A program made the translations under genes and the position numbers. A DNA stretch of 64,000 nt, taken from positions 150,298 to 214,297 of the forward strand of contig NZ_RHHT01000027.1 of the NCBI RefSeq assembly GCF_003710985.1, read 5' to 3'. A model generated the notes under the pieces. That model did no database searches. It was given only the letters and a program-made list of their open reading frames with translations, and was not told where the DNA came from. Positions 8,081 to 17,081 of this stretch are shown here, piece after piece; position 1 is the first letter of the stretch, and each line of letters begins with the position of its first letter. Origin of the DNA: Brevibacillus panacihumi (GTDB lineage Bacteria > Bacillota > Bacilli > Brevibacillales > Brevibacillaceae).

Positions 8081-8950
8081 ATGCGCAACGTTCAGATCGG
8101 TGTATGTGGCTGGGGAGATCAACATGATCTGTATACCCATGGCGTACGCAGCCGGGACAAGCTGTCAGTGTATGCGGGCCACTTTCCAATCGTGGAGCTG
8201 GACAGCTCCTTTTACGCTATATTACCACAACGAAATTATGAAGCATGGGTACGGGAAACACCGGATCGCTTTGGCTTTATTGTCAAAGCGTATCAGGCTC
8301 TGACAGGCCATCAGCGGACGGCAGTGCCGACAGACCGCAGCCAGCTTTTTCGCCAGTTTGAGGAAAGTATCCAACCGCTCGTGAATGCGGGCAAACTAAA
8401 GACACTTCTGTTTCAATTTCCGCCATGGTTCGATTGCACCCGCGAACATGTGCAGTACGTGCGAGCCTGCCGCAGGGAAATGGCGGAGTATCCGTTCGCA
8501 GTGGAGTTTCGTCATCAAAGCTGGTTTGAGGAAAAATATCGGGAGCGCACGCTGGATTTTCTTCGCCAATTGCAAGCAACGCATGTGATTTGCGACGAGC
8601 CGCAGGCAGGACGCGGTTCTGTGCCGATCGTGGTAGGCGTCACGCACGCTGCTCTGTCCTTGGTCCGCTTTCATGGGCGAAACATGGCGGGCTGGCGTGA
8701 TCCGGGAGAAGGGCAGAACTGGCGGGATGTCCGCTACCTGTACCGTTACAGTGAGGCGGAGCTTGCGGAGTGGGTCCCGCGCATCGAACAGATTGCGAGC
8801 GAAGCAGAAGAAGTATGCATTTTATTCAACAATAACTCTGGTGGAGATGCAGTAGCCAACGCGAAGCAGTTTACGAGCATGCTGGGACTGGTGCCAAGCG
8901 GGTTAAACCCTCGACAGATGGAGCTGTTTACATTAGAGAAAGAAGGATAG
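8081..8950 (+). CDS. yunF: DUF72 family protein (YunF/YecE-like)
   Basis: This 289-residue protein carries the DUF72 fold, a TIM-barrel-like family of unknown biochemical role. Typical patterns are IGVCGWGD near the start, ELDSSFY, FKVK-like FIVKAYQ, and a C-terminal VCILFNNNSGGDAVANA. The B. subtilis relative YunF lies in the same yunF-yunE-yunD-yunC neighbourhood. The start is uncertain. The ATG at 8081 is 12 bases after GGGAG, while an in-frame GTG at 8069 abuts it. The next gene follows after 2 bases. Confidence 0.82.
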   Translation: MRNVQIGVCGWGDQHDLYTHGVRSRDKLSVYAGHFPIVELDSSFYAILPQRNYEAWVRETPDRFGFIVKAYQALTGHQRTAVPTDRSQLFRQFEESIQPLVNAGKLKTLLFQFPPWFDCTREHVQYVRACRREMAEYPFAVEFRHQSWFEEKYRERTLDFLRQLQATHVICDEPQAGRGSVPIVVGVTHAALSLVRFHGRNMAGWRDPGEGQNWRDVRYLYRYSEAELAEWVPRIEQIASEAEEVCILFNNNSGGDAVANAKQFTSMLGLVPSGLNPRQMELFTLEKEG

Positions 8951-8952
8951 CC

Positions 8953-9777
8953 ATGTTTGTAACGATTGCGTTATTGTTCCTCTTTATTGGACTAGCTGCG
9001 GGAGTAGTCGGCAGTATCGCCGGTTTGGGTGGCGGGATCTTCTTTGTTCCTGCCCTGTTGTTTTTTGCCAATCTCTACATGCCGGGATCGATGCAGCCGC
9101 ACACAGCGGCAGCGACATCGCTAATCGTCATTGCGGTGACTGCCTTGTCCTCCTCCATTTCCTACCTGAAGCAAAAAAAGGTGGACTTGCAAAGCGCTCT
9201 GCTTTTTTTTATCGGGAGCGCTCCCGGTGCTATCGTAGGTGTTTACCTTAATACATTACTAGAAACGAATCAGTTTTCGCTGCTCTTCGGCTTGTTTCAG
9301 CTTTGCATGTTCATCGTACTGATGGTGAAGGACAAGATCAAGCCCCGACAGCTGCACTGGGACGTAAAGCGCCATTTCGTCGATAGCGAGGGGAATGAAT
9401 ACGAATACGGATACGCCAGATGGATGGCGATATTGGTCGCTTTTTTCGTCGGGATTACTTCCTCGCTGTTTGGAGTAGGCGGAGGTGTCCTGATGGTGCC
9501 TGCGATGATGATTTTGTTCCGATTTCCGCCGCATATCGCTGCGGCAACTTCGATGCTGGTGATCCTTTTCTCGGCGGTAGTCGGCTCCATCACAAACATC
9601 TCGCATGGCTATATCAACTGGATGTACGCCGCCATGCTGGGGCCTGGCGCCTGGGCCGGCGGTCAATTGGGCGCCTTTGTAGCCAACAGGATGAAGGGGA
9701 AAACCATCGTCTTGCTGCTGCGGGTCCTTATTTTAGGCATTGCGGTCCAAATGATCGGGGAAACGATTTTTCGCTAA
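8953..9777 (+). CDS. yunE: TauE/SafE-family sulfite/anion exporter (YunE-like)
   Basis: This 274-residue membrane protein has about eight hydrophobic segments and the two-fold repeat of the TauE/SafE (formerly DUF81) family: GSIAGLGGGIFFVPALL near residue 20 and SLFGVGGGVLMVPAMM near 170. Such proteins export sulfite, sulfoacetate or other organic anions; the substrate here is not known. AAAGAAGG precedes the ATG. It lies between yunF and yunD homologues and is probably cotranscribed with both. Confidence 0.88.
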   Translation: MFVTIALLFLFIGLAAGVVGSIAGLGGGIFFVPALLFFANLYMPGSMQPHTAAATSLIVIAVTALSSSISYLKQKKVDLQSALLFFIGSAPGAIVGVYLNTLLETNQFSLLFGLFQLCMFIVLMVKDKIKPRQLHWDVKRHFVDSEGNEYEYGYARWMAILVAFFVGITSSLFGVGGGVLMVPAMMILFRFPPHIAAATSMLVILFSAVVGSITNISHGYINWMYAAMLGPGAWAGGQLGAFVANRMKGKTIVLLLRVLILGIAVQMIGETIFR

Positions 9778-9801
9778 TGGGAACAGAGGGGAGGGGAGAT
9801 C

Positions 9802-11241
9802 GTGGCGGACATCTGTACTTTGCATTTGCTGCATACGAATGATCTGCACAGCCATTTCGCGAGCTTGCCTCGAATCGTCACCTGTCTTCGTACGCATCGC
9901 CAGACCTGGGAGCAGAACAATGAGCACGTTCTGACCGTCGATGTCGGCGATCATCTCGATCGGATGAATCTGATTACGGAGGCCAGCTTCGGCAAGGTAA
10001 ATGTCGAGCTGATGAACCGAAGCGGCTACCAGTATGCGACCATCGGCAACAATGAAGGCATCACCTTGCCAAAAAAGCAGCTCAATACCCTGTACGAGCA
10101 CGCCGCTTTCACGGTCGTTGCAAGCAACCTGCTGGACCCGCCGGACGGACGGCAGCCTGATTGGTCGGTGCCGTATGCCATCCATGAATGGGGGGATTTG
10201 CGGGTTGCGCTGCTGGGCGCGACGATCCCCTATCCGCATTCCTATCAGATGATGGGCTGGTCAAGCCTGGAGCCCAAGCCCATTCTCTCCGATCAGGTGG
10301 CGGCTTTGCGGGCGCAGGTTGACGTGATCGTCCTCTTGTCCCATTTGGGGTATCAGGAGGATTGCCGTCTTGCCGAGGAGGTGGAGGGGATCGATGTCAT
10401 TTTGGGAGCCCATACACACCATCTTCTGGAACAGGGAGTTCGGATCAGGAACACGTTGATTGCCCAGACCGGCCGTTTTGGACAGTACGTCGGCCATGTT
10501 CGACTTGTTCTGGATCGGGAAAAGAAAACCGTGATCGAAGCGACGGCAGAGGTATTTCCGACAGAGCAGTACCCGGCGGATACACAGATCAGCCAATATC
10601 TGCAGGAGGAGATGGAAGCTGCGGAAAGCAGGTTGAACCAACCGATTGCCACGCTTGCCCATGATTTGCGGATCGGCTGGGAGGAAGAGACGGCATTCGG
10701 CTCCTTTTTGGCTGCAAGCATCCGGGAAAAAACAGGGGCTGAGGTGGGGCTGGCGAACGGAGGACTGCTGTTGACCGATCTGAAGCAAGGCGGATTGTCC
10801 CGGGCAGACCTGTTGCGTTGCGTGCCACATCCATTGAATCTGTGCGCGCTCACCTTGACGGGAGAACAGCTTACACAAGTCCTGGAACAAGCGATTCAGC
10901 CGCAGATCGTGAAACGGGAGCTGCGCGGCTGCGGTTTTCGGGGGAAAGTGGAGGGCTGGATGGGCGTCGACGGCCTGCGCATCGAGTACGTAGAGGATGA
11001 ACATCCCCGCATTGTCTCCATCGAAGTGAACGGCCAGAAATTGGAGGCAAGCCGGAAGTATCGCGTGGGGACCGTAGATATGTTCATGTACAATCGGCTT
11101 TTTCCCGTGCTGCTGCAAGGAAGCGATGTACAATTTTTTCTTCCGGTTCTATTGCGCGAGCTCCTCGCCGAGACCCTGCAGAATGAGGAGATGCTTGCAC
11201 GTTCGTTTTCACGCAGATGGATTCCGGTAAGGGCAGGCTGA
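9802..11241 (+). CDS. yunD: Bifunctional metallophosphatase/5'-nucleotidase (YunD-like)
   Basis: This 479-residue protein has a calcineurin-like metallophosphoesterase domain (LHTNDLHSHF at the start, VDVGDHLD near 50, ATIGNNE near 77, LSHLG and GAHTHH near 175-205) and a C-terminal 5'-nucleotidase domain from about residue 290. No signal peptide is seen, so it probably acts in the cytoplasm, unlike the secreted UshA type. The GTG start follows GGGGAGGGGAGA. It closes the yunF-yunE-yunD run and is followed by yunC. Confidence 0.88.
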   Translation: MADICTLHLLHTNDLHSHFASLPRIVTCLRTHRQTWEQNNEHVLTVDVGDHLDRMNLITEASFGKVNVELMNRSGYQYATIGNNEGITLPKKQLNTLYEHAAFTVVASNLLDPPDGRQPDWSVPYAIHEWGDLRVALLGATIPYPHSYQMMGWSSLEPKPILSDQVAALRAQVDVIVLLSHLGYQEDCRLAEEVEGIDVILGAHTHHLLEQGVRIRNTLIAQTGRFGQYVGHVRLVLDREKKTVIEATAEVFPTEQYPADTQISQYLQEEMEAAESRLNQPIATLAHDLRIGWEEETAFGSFLAASIREKTGAEVGLANGGLLLTDLKQGGLSRADLLRCVPHPLNLCALTLTGEQLTQVLEQAIQPQIVKRELRGCGFRGKVEGWMGVDGLRIEYVEDEHPRIVSIEVNGQKLEASRKYRVGTVDMFMYNRLFPVLLQGSDVQFFLPVLLRELLAETLQNEEMLARSFSRRWIPVRAG

Positions 11242-11313
11242 GCGGATGCACAGCCGCCTTCCTTTTTTCATAGAATATAACGGCCTCACAGGGCGATGAG
11301 AGGAGAGTGCGCG

Positions 11314-11616
11314 ATGGTTGAAGTCCAACCCATACATTTGTCAGAAGGAACGGCGATAGCGATTACGGTGCATCTGCCCAAGACCACGCTGCTGGCAGTA
11401 ACGACTGATAACGGGTATATCATGTGCGGGGCGCTCGATGTCGGCTTGCTGAACGATCGGCTTGCCAAACGGGAGATCGTGGCGGGGCGTGCTGTCGGGG
11501 TGAAGACCATTCAGGAATTGCTCGACGCGCCATTGGAATCTGTAACACGCACTGCAGAACAGATGGGGATTACGGCAGGCATGCTCGGTCGAGATGCGAT
11601 TGTCAAAATGCTGTAG
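11314..11616 (+). CDS. yunC: DUF1805 protein YunC
   Basis: This small conserved protein of 100 residues belongs to the DUF1805 family. The signature region is TTDNGYIMCGALDVGLLNDRLAKRE with the following AGRAVGVKTI. The function is not known. The ATG at 11314 follows AGGAGAG, and the earlier ATG at 11296 would place that ribosome binding site inside the gene. It lies next to yunD, as in B. subtilis, and is followed by a terminator. Confidence 0.88.
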   Translation: MVEVQPIHLSEGTAIAITVHLPKTTLLAVTTDNGYIMCGALDVGLLNDRLAKREIVAGRAVGVKTIQELLDAPLESVTRTAEQMGITAGMLGRDAIVKML

Positions 11617-11633
11617 ACCATCCATATTATTGC

Positions 11634-11673
11634 CAAAAGCCTTTGTCAAGGATCGTCGACGAAGGCTTTTTTC
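11634..11673 (+). terminator. Terminator after yunC
   Basis: AAAAGCCTT and AAGGCTTTT pair around an inner GTC/GAC helix, and T6 follows. Confidence 0.8.
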
Positions 11674-11697
11674 CATTTTATTGTGCATTTTTTCGTG

Positions 11698-11724
11698 TTG
11701 AAACCAGTCGAATCACGCTATAAT
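11698..11724 (+). promoter_or_regulatory. Candidate SigA promoter of the HD-GYP gene
   Basis: TTGAAA and a perfect TATAAT are separated by 15 bases, which is shorter than the ideal 17. The start codon is 36 bases further on. Confidence 0.5.
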
Positions 11725-11759
11725 GAGGTGGACGAAAAAGAGAGGCGATTATTGGAAAG

Positions 11760-12854
11760 ATGAGACTGATATCCATACGAAAATGCCGTCCGGGCGATAC
11801 GCTCGCCCGTTCTATATACACCGAAACCGGCATGGTGCTCGTCGGGGCAGGTGTGGAACTGACGGAACGCATGCTGACGAGATTGAAAAACAAGAATATC
11901 ACGAGCCTGTACATACAAGATAAACGGACAGATGACATCATCGTCGAGGGTGTCCTTACTGAGGAGACGCGCAGGGAAGCGATGGCGATCATCCATGAAA
12001 CCTTGTTTGCAGTAGGAGAATCGCCTCAAAAATGGCAACAAATCTTTACTGATCGTTCGTTCGGAAGGCAGCTTCGCCATATCATGACGACAGTTGCAGA
12101 CGAGATGAAGGGCTGCCGTTCGGCTTTGAACCTCATGGCGGATGCTTGTGCCTATGACAACTACATCTTTACGCATTCCTTCAATGTCGCCCTGTACAGC
12201 ACAGCGCTGGCGATGAAGACAGACTTCACGGAAAAAGAAGTGCTGGAGATCGGAATCGGCGGACTGCTCCACGATATAGGGAAGATGCACATCCCTGATT
12301 CGATTTTGAAAAAACCCGGACGACTGACGGCAGAAGAATTTGAAATGATGAAAAGGCATACCGAGATCGGTTTTGAATTGCTGCGCAAGCAAGAAGATAT
12401 TCCCTTGCTGGCAGCGCATTGCGCATTCCAGCATCACGAGCGCTGGGATGGATCAGGCTATCCGCGCCGGTTAAAGGGGGAGGAGATCCATCCCTACGGA
12501 AGATTGATGGCAGTGGCAGATGTCTTTGACGCACTCACGACACACCGGATCTATCGCGAGCCGATGCTGCCTCATGCTGCGATGGAGGTGCTGTACTCTG
12601 GAGCCGACCGGTTGTTTGATCATAGCTATGTGGTGGCATTGCGGGATACGATCGCCCTCTATCCGCTGGGGTTGAGCGTGACATTGAATACCGGAGAGTC
12701 CGGCGTGGTAGTCGATGCCAACATCGGGCTGCCTAGTCGTCCGATCATACGCATTCTGATGAATGAAGCGGGAGAACAGGTGGATGTGCCTTATGAAGTG
12801 GATCTGTCCAAGAAGCTTCATCTGATGATTACTGCTTGTGATGAGCTCGTCTAG
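11760..12854 (+). CDS. HD-GYP domain protein, likely cyclic-di-GMP phosphodiesterase
   Basis: The 364 residues contain an N-terminal region of about 100 residues without a recognised domain and an HD-GYP domain from about 120 to 320. The metal-binding HD (LLHDIGKMHIPD) and the GYP signature (HHERWDGSGYP with RLKGEEI) are intact, as are the later ADVFDALTTHRIYR residues. HD-GYP enzymes hydrolyse cyclic di-GMP to pGpG or GMP. The N-terminus starts MRLISIRKCRPGDTLARSIY, common in HD-GYP proteins of Bacillales. No membrane segment or receiver domain is seen. It is a single gene, convergent with corA. Confidence 0.9.
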   Translation: MRLISIRKCRPGDTLARSIYTETGMVLVGAGVELTERMLTRLKNKNITSLYIQDKRTDDIIVEGVLTEETRREAMAIIHETLFAVGESPQKWQQIFTDRSFGRQLRHIMTTVADEMKGCRSALNLMADACAYDNYIFTHSFNVALYSTALAMKTDFTEKEVLEIGIGGLLHDIGKMHIPDSILKKPGRLTAEEFEMMKRHTEIGFELLRKQEDIPLLAAHCAFQHHERWDGSGYPRRLKGEEIHPYGRLMAVADVFDALTTHRIYREPMLPHAAMEVLYSGADRLFDHSYVVALRDTIALYPLGLSVTLNTGESGVVVDANIGLPSRPIIRILMNEAGEQVDVPYEVDLSKKLHLMITACDELV

Positions 12855-12868
12855 TCTAGGCGCGCAGA

Positions 12869-13804
12869 TTACAGCCACTCTTTTTTCTTGAAAATGAGGT
12901 ACATCGTGACGCCGATGGCCGCCATGAAGCCGAGAACGATGTAATAGCCGTATGGATTATCCAGTTCGGGCATGTTATGAAAATTCATGCCGTAAATGCC
13001 GGTCACGATCGTCAAGGGCATGAAGATCGTGGTCAAGGCAGTAAATACGCGCATGATGTCATTGGCACGTCCAGCCAAGGATGCCTGGTAGGCTTCACGC
13101 AAGTTGCCGATCAGGTCGCGAAATGTTTCAAAGCTCTCCGCGACCTTTACAGCATCCTCCACAATATCGCCGAAGTACTTCCGTAAATAAGGCTCGATGA
13201 GCGGAAGGTCTTTTTTATGAAGTTCGTCGATCAGATCTCGTTGCGGCAACAGCATTTTCCGCGCATATAAAATTTCACTGCGCAATCCAATGATTTGTTC
13301 GAGATGCGATTTGCGCGTATTCACCAAAATTTCTTCTTCCAGTTTTTCAATCATATCTTCAATATTTTCAATAACATCAAAATACCGATCTACGACTTGA
13401 TCGACCAGCTGATAGAGCAGTTCTGCGGGGCGATTCAATTCTTTTTCCCGAATCAAGGCAAGAAGTTCTGCAAACTCCGGGGCTTCCTGCTTGGTCACGG
13501 TAATAATCGTATGGCTGCCCAAAAACAGATTGATTTCACGTAAAAAAATATCATGATTCTGGAACGTAATGCCGTTTACGACCAGAAAGTAATGATCATC
13601 ATACATTTGCAGCTTGGGACGCTGTTCCTCTTCGTCGATGCAATCCTCGACGGCCAGATGGTGCAATCCGAACAAGGGCTGCAGAACGGATAGATCGAAG
13701 GGAGTCGCGTCAATCCAGTAGAATCCGTTATCTGGCGGGGCGACGGTTTGTTCAAGATCATCGACCGGAGTTATAAGTCCGTTTTGGATCAACAGTATCT
13801 TCAT
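12869..13804 (-). CDS. CorA-family magnesium/divalent metal transporter
   Basis: This 311-residue protein has the long soluble N-terminal domain of CorA proteins, a long helix region (about 130-240) and two C-terminal membrane helices. The first helix ends with the selectivity motif GMN (IYGMNFHNMPELDNPYGYY). It should form a pentameric channel for Mg2+ or Co2+. The tail KKKEWL is typical. GGAGAATGACC precedes the ATG. It converges with the HD-GYP gene with 14 bases between stops and is divergent from hemAT. Confidence 0.93.
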   Translation of the reverse strand: MKILLIQNGLITPVDDLEQTVAPPDNGFYWIDATPFDLSVLQPLFGLHHLAVEDCIDEEEQRPKLQMYDDHYFLVVNGITFQNHDIFLREINLFLGSHTIITVTKQEAPEFAELLALIREKELNRPAELLYQLVDQVVDRYFDVIENIEDMIEKLEEEILVNTRKSHLEQIIGLRSEILYARKMLLPQRDLIDELHKKDLPLIEPYLRKYFGDIVEDAVKVAESFETFRDLIGNLREAYQASLAGRANDIMRVFTALTTIFMPLTIVTGIYGMNFHNMPELDNPYGYYIVLGFMAAIGVTMYLIFKKKEWL

Positions 13805-13936
13805 TGGTCATTCTCCTGCAGGTAGTGGTTGGATATCCCAGATCAATCATACTTTCTCCGCATTTTACCATATCATACGCTCCATCTGCTCTTGCAGACA
13901 GATCAAAAGATCTCCCCATTCCCGTTTCGCAGTATG

Positions 13937-13965
13937 TTTACAGGTTCTTTGATCCAGTATATAAT
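13937..13965 (+). promoter_or_regulatory. SigA promoter of hemAT
   Basis: TTTACA and a perfect TATAAT are separated by 17 bases. The start codon is 54 bases downstream. Confidence 0.75.
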
Positions 13966-14018
13966 TCATAGAATTGGTAATTATCTTTTAATTCTTGACA
14001 ATAAAAGGAGTACATCCC

Positions 14019-15335
14019 ATGAGCACACGTCCGTTTTCCAGCATGTTCAGACTAAAAGGAAAATTGCAGAATGAGTCCTTTTTTGGAGAAATGAGGGAGC
14101 GGGGGGAAGTGAACATCGATCCTGATTCACTTTTATCCAGACAGTTGGCGCAAATCCATTTGACGGAACAAGACCTGACGATCGCCAAAGCGATTCAACC
14201 CATTATCATACAAAATATAAGCAAAATTGTAGACTGTTTTTACGAGAATATTGCCCGCGAACAACTGCTTATGACCATTATTGACAACAACAGTACAATA
14301 GATCGGTTGAAGCAAACACTGAATCGGCACATCACCGAAATGTTCAGCGGCAAGATCGACAGTGAATATATTGCGAAGCGAAGCCGGATCGCGGTCATTC
14401 ACATGCGGATCGGCCTGGAGCCGAAGTGGTATATGTGCGCCTTCCAGAATCTGCTCATTTCAATCATTGATCTTCTGGACGAAGCAATCCCGGACAAGCG
14501 TGAATTCGTCATGGCGGTGCAAGTGGTGACAAAACTGCTCAACATCGAGCAGCAGATCGTTCTGGAAGAGTATGAGAACGAACATGAGCGCGCCCGCCAA
14601 ATGGAGCAGAAGAAAAAAGATGAACTGCGTGCCTCACTCGCCAACTCGGCTCATGAGCTCGCAGCGGTGGCGGAGGAAAACAGCGCGTCTGTACAGCAGC
14701 TGACGGAGCAGTCGCGCGAAGTGATGCGCTTTGCTGAAAATGGGACAGGCTTTTCTTCCAAAGCACAGCAGCTTTCCCAGGAAGGGAAGGAGAAGCTGGA
14801 GAATCAGCAGGAGCAGATGAACCTGATTCAGGGCAGCGTCCATCAAATCGCAGAGGAAATGAACATGCTCGAAGACACCGCGGAGAAGATTCGCGGCATC
14901 GTCGACGTCGTGACGTCGATTGCCGAGCAGACCAATCTCCTAGCCTTGAACGCTGCAATCGAGGCAGCGCGGGCTGGGGAGCAGGGGCGCGGTTTTGCTG
15001 TCGTCGCCGATGAAGTGCGCAAGCTGGCGGAGCAGACCAAACAATCCGTGTCTGGTGTTCGGGAACTGATCGAAAAAACCAATCAACAGACCATCGTGCT
15101 GTCCAAAATCGTCGGAGAGATCCAGAACCTCGTTCACTCCAGCACGGCGATGACCAAAGAGACCAATGCATTCTTTGAAGGCATTATCAGCGCTGTATCG
15201 GACAGTAAGGAACAGAGCACGCGCATCCAAAGGGAGTTGGAAAGCTTCTTCCGCGTCATGGAGGACATGAATGAAGCGGTGGCGCAGGTAGCTTACTCCG
15301 CCGATGAGCTTTCTGACATTACGGAAAACCTATAA
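14019..15335 (+). CDS. hemAT: HemAT: heme-based aerotactic (globin-coupled) transducer
   Basis: This soluble oxygen sensor signals to the chemotaxis kinase. The N-terminal globin domain covers about residues 30-190. The expected proximal heme ligand is His128 in [18 protein letters not shown], and Tyr75 (FYENI) is the likely distal residue. A methyl-accepting signalling domain follows (about 215-438) with the conserved tip [19 protein letters not shown]. There are no membrane helices. The length of 438 residues is close to the 432 of B. subtilis HemAT. The ATG at 14019 follows AAAGGAG. It has its own SigA promoter and a terminator, so it is probably monocistronic. Confidence 0.95.
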   Translation: MSTRPFSSMFRLKGKLQNESFFGEMRERGEVNIDPDSLLSRQLAQIHLTEQDLTIAKAIQPIIIQNISKIVDCFYENIAREQLLMTIIDNNSTIDRLKQTLNRHITEMFSGKIDSEYIAKRSRIAVIHMRIGLEPKWYMCAFQNLLISIIDLLDEAIPDKREFVMAVQVVTKLLNIEQQIVLEEYENEHERARQMEQKKKDELRASLANSAHELAAVAEENSASVQQLTEQSREVMRFAENGTGFSSKAQQLSQEGKEKLENQQEQMNLIQGSVHQIAEEMNMLEDTAEKIRGIVDVVTSIAEQTNLLALNAAIEAARAGEQGRGFAVVADEVRKLAEQTKQSVSGVRELIEKTNQQTIVLSKIVGEIQNLVHSSTAMTKETNAFFEGIISAVSDSKEQSTRIQRELESFFRVMEDMNEAVAQVAYSADELSDITENL

Positions 15336-15347
15336 GAGTGGGCAGGA

Positions 15348-15378
15348 AAACAGAGAGACGACGGTTTCTCTGTTTTTT
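15348..15378 (+). terminator. Terminator after hemAT
   Basis: A 9-bp stem (AAACAGAGA with TCTCTGTTT) lies 13 bases after the stop codon and runs into T6. Confidence 0.8.
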
Positions 15379-15438
15379 ATATCGTTTTTTTGAATTCTTC
15401 ATGAGAAACCCACAGAGAATCGCAGGAGGACCAGTAAA

Positions 15439-15656
15439 AGCTGGTCGAGGAAAAAGGGAAAAAAAGCAAAAGGCATTTGGGATCTTTACCCAGGCGCAGC
15501 GGAAAAGGCGGAACACGATTTCAGCGGCCAACTTTGAACCACTTCTTCGAAGTGGCTGCTTTTGGCCGCGGTTCCGCCTTTGGAGTGTAGCCGGCCCTGG
15601 CTTACCCCCAGTGAAGATCCCAACAGCCTGAAGCGTTTTTCCCTTTTTCCTCAGCT
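15439..15656. repeat. Nested palindromic repeat element, copy 1
   Basis: This non-coding element of about 218 bases is one large imperfect inverted repeat. The outer arms (about 15439-15491 and 15602-15656) both contain GAGGAAAAAGGGAAAAA and TTGGGATCTT when read from their outer ends. Inside are perfect nested stems: 15504-15514 with 15571-15581 (11 bp), 15524-15531 with 15562-15569 (8 bp), and 15539-15545 with 15549-15555 (7 bp, 3-base loop). The left arm and the first inner stem recur at 63912-64000. It fills most of the 400-base gap between hemAT and yhbD. There is no transposase, and open frames crossing it are chance. Confidence 0.8.
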
Positions 15657-15737
15657 CCACTATAGATGGAGGACCACGAAACATAGCTTTACAACGTAAC
15701 AGTGTTATGTTACATTCATAATCGGAGGAGATGAAAA

Positions 15738-16373
15738 GTGGAACGTGAGTTGATTTCCAAAAAAGAGCTGCTGGAGATAACGGGTATTTCCTACGGCCAA
15801 TTGTATAGATGGAAGCGAAAGCGGCTGATTCCAGAGGAATGGTTTATTCGCAAATCCACCTTTACGGGGCAGGAAACGTTTTTTCCAAAGGAGCTGATCC
15901 TCGGGCGCATCGATCAAATCGTCAACAAAAAGGATGATCTGTCATTGGATGAGCTGGCGGAAAAGCTCTCTCAATCCCCGTTGCTGCCTGACATGCATGC
16001 AACGGCAGGTGAATTGTTGGATCGTAACATTGTTTCCAAGGTTGTGTTGGATCGTTACGGGATAACTCCAGCGGGGGAGAGGGGAGCGGTTTATTCCTTT
16101 CCAGAGTTGTTCCCGCTGTATGTGATTGATCAATTGCTTGCTGCCGGGGAAATCAGTCTGGAGGAGGGTGGATTGCTGGTGGAGACGCTGAACGAGCAGT
16201 GGCCCAAGCTGGAGTGCAAGCCGTGCGATCTGCTTTTTTTCAGGAAAATGGGGCTTTCCTCATGTGTGATCGTGTCTGTTCCGGCAGAGCTGCATTTTGA
16301 TAAAGGGGTAAAAGTGGTTGCGAGGCTCTCGCTGTTGGATCTAACCGAGCAGGTAAAGGGGAAGCTGATATGA
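15738..16373 (+). CDS. yhbD: YhbD-like MerR/HTH protein (DUF4004)
   Basis: This 211-residue protein begins with a winged-helix segment of the MerR type (ISKKELLEITGISYGQLYRWKRKRLIPEEWF). The rest resembles YhbD of B. subtilis, which also precedes two bactofilin genes. It may regulate or assist the bactofilins; this is inferred from conserved order only. The GTG start lies behind GGAGGAGATGAAAA. The next gene starts 12 bases after its stop, which shows an operon. Confidence 0.82.
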   Translation: MERELISKKELLEITGISYGQLYRWKRKRLIPEEWFIRKSTFTGQETFFPKELILGRIDQIVNKKDDLSLDELAEKLSQSPLLPDMHATAGELLDRNIVSKVVLDRYGITPAGERGAVYSFPELFPLYVIDQLLAAGEISLEEGGLLVETLNEQWPKLECKPCDLLFFRKMGLSSCVIVSVPAELHFDKGVKVVARLSLLDLTEQVKGKLI

Positions 16374-16385
16374 GGAGGAAATCAG

Positions 16386-17081
16386 ATGACTGGATCGGAG
16401 AATAAATCCGAGTTGCTGCCGAAACTGACAATCGACGGAGTATGCAATGCCGGTGGCGGAGTCTATGACAGCGTCAACCTCGACGGTGTCGGGAAAATCA
16501 ACGGGGCGGTCAAGTCCCGAGCGTTCCGGGCTAACGGCCAGTTCAAAGTGCTGGGTGATTTGGAATCCACGGAAATGATCTGTGAAGGAATCCTTACTGT
16601 GCATGGCAATGCCCACATTGCAGAGGGAAAAATGGACGGGATGCTGACCATCGAAGGGACGCTTGACGGGGAGCATCTGGAGGTATACGGCGTATGGAAG
16701 GTCAAAAAGAATTGTGAAATCGAACGAATGAAGACAGAAGGGGCATTTTTCATTGACGGCCTATTGAATGCAGGGCATGTAGAGATTCACCTGCATGGCT
16801 TGAGCAAGGCTAGCGAAATCGGCGTGGAAGCCCTCCGCGTCCGCCGGCTCTCGAAAAGCAAATGGAATCTTTTGCGATTCATCCCGAAGTTCAACCCGGA
16901 GCTGCAGGCGAAAGTGATTGAAGGGGATGAGCTGGATCTGGAATATACGACAACAGACGTCGTTCGGGGCAATCGGGTCTCGATCGGGCCAGGATGCACC
17001 ATTGGCAGAGTCGAGTATCGATCCGAGTTGATCAAGCATCCGAAGGCAAAAGTGGGGGAGGAGATGAAGGTTGGTGACTGA
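16386..17081 (+). CDS. yhbE: Bactofilin (YhbE-like)
   Basis: Bactofilins are small beta-helical proteins that polymerise into cytoskeletal filaments on the membrane. The 231 residues contain repeated short beta-strand units around glycine (for example GKINGAVKSRAFRANGQFKV, ICEGILTVHGNAHI, GMLTIEGTLDGEHLEV). A C-terminal segment (ELDLEYTTTDVVRGNRVSIGPGCTIGRVEY) is shared with the next protein. GAGGAGGAAA precedes the ATG. Second gene of the yhbD-yhbE-yhbF operon; its end overlaps the next gene by 11 bases. Confidence 0.88.
   Translation: MTGSENKSELLPKLTIDGVCNAGGGVYDSVNLDGVGKINGAVKSRAFRANGQFKVLGDLESTEMICEGILTVHGNAHIAEGKMDGMLTIEGTLDGEHLEVYGVWKVKKNCEIERMKTEGAFFIDGLLNAGHVEIHLHGLSKASEIGVEALRVRRLSKSKWNLLRFIPKFNPELQAKVIEGDELDLEYTTTDVVRGNRVSIGPGCTIGRVEYRSELIKHPKAKVGEEMKVGD

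Noticed and set aside
15338..15684. Open frames on both strands across the palindromic element
   Set aside because: Both follow from the repeat composition; no ribosome binding site and no protein-like composition.
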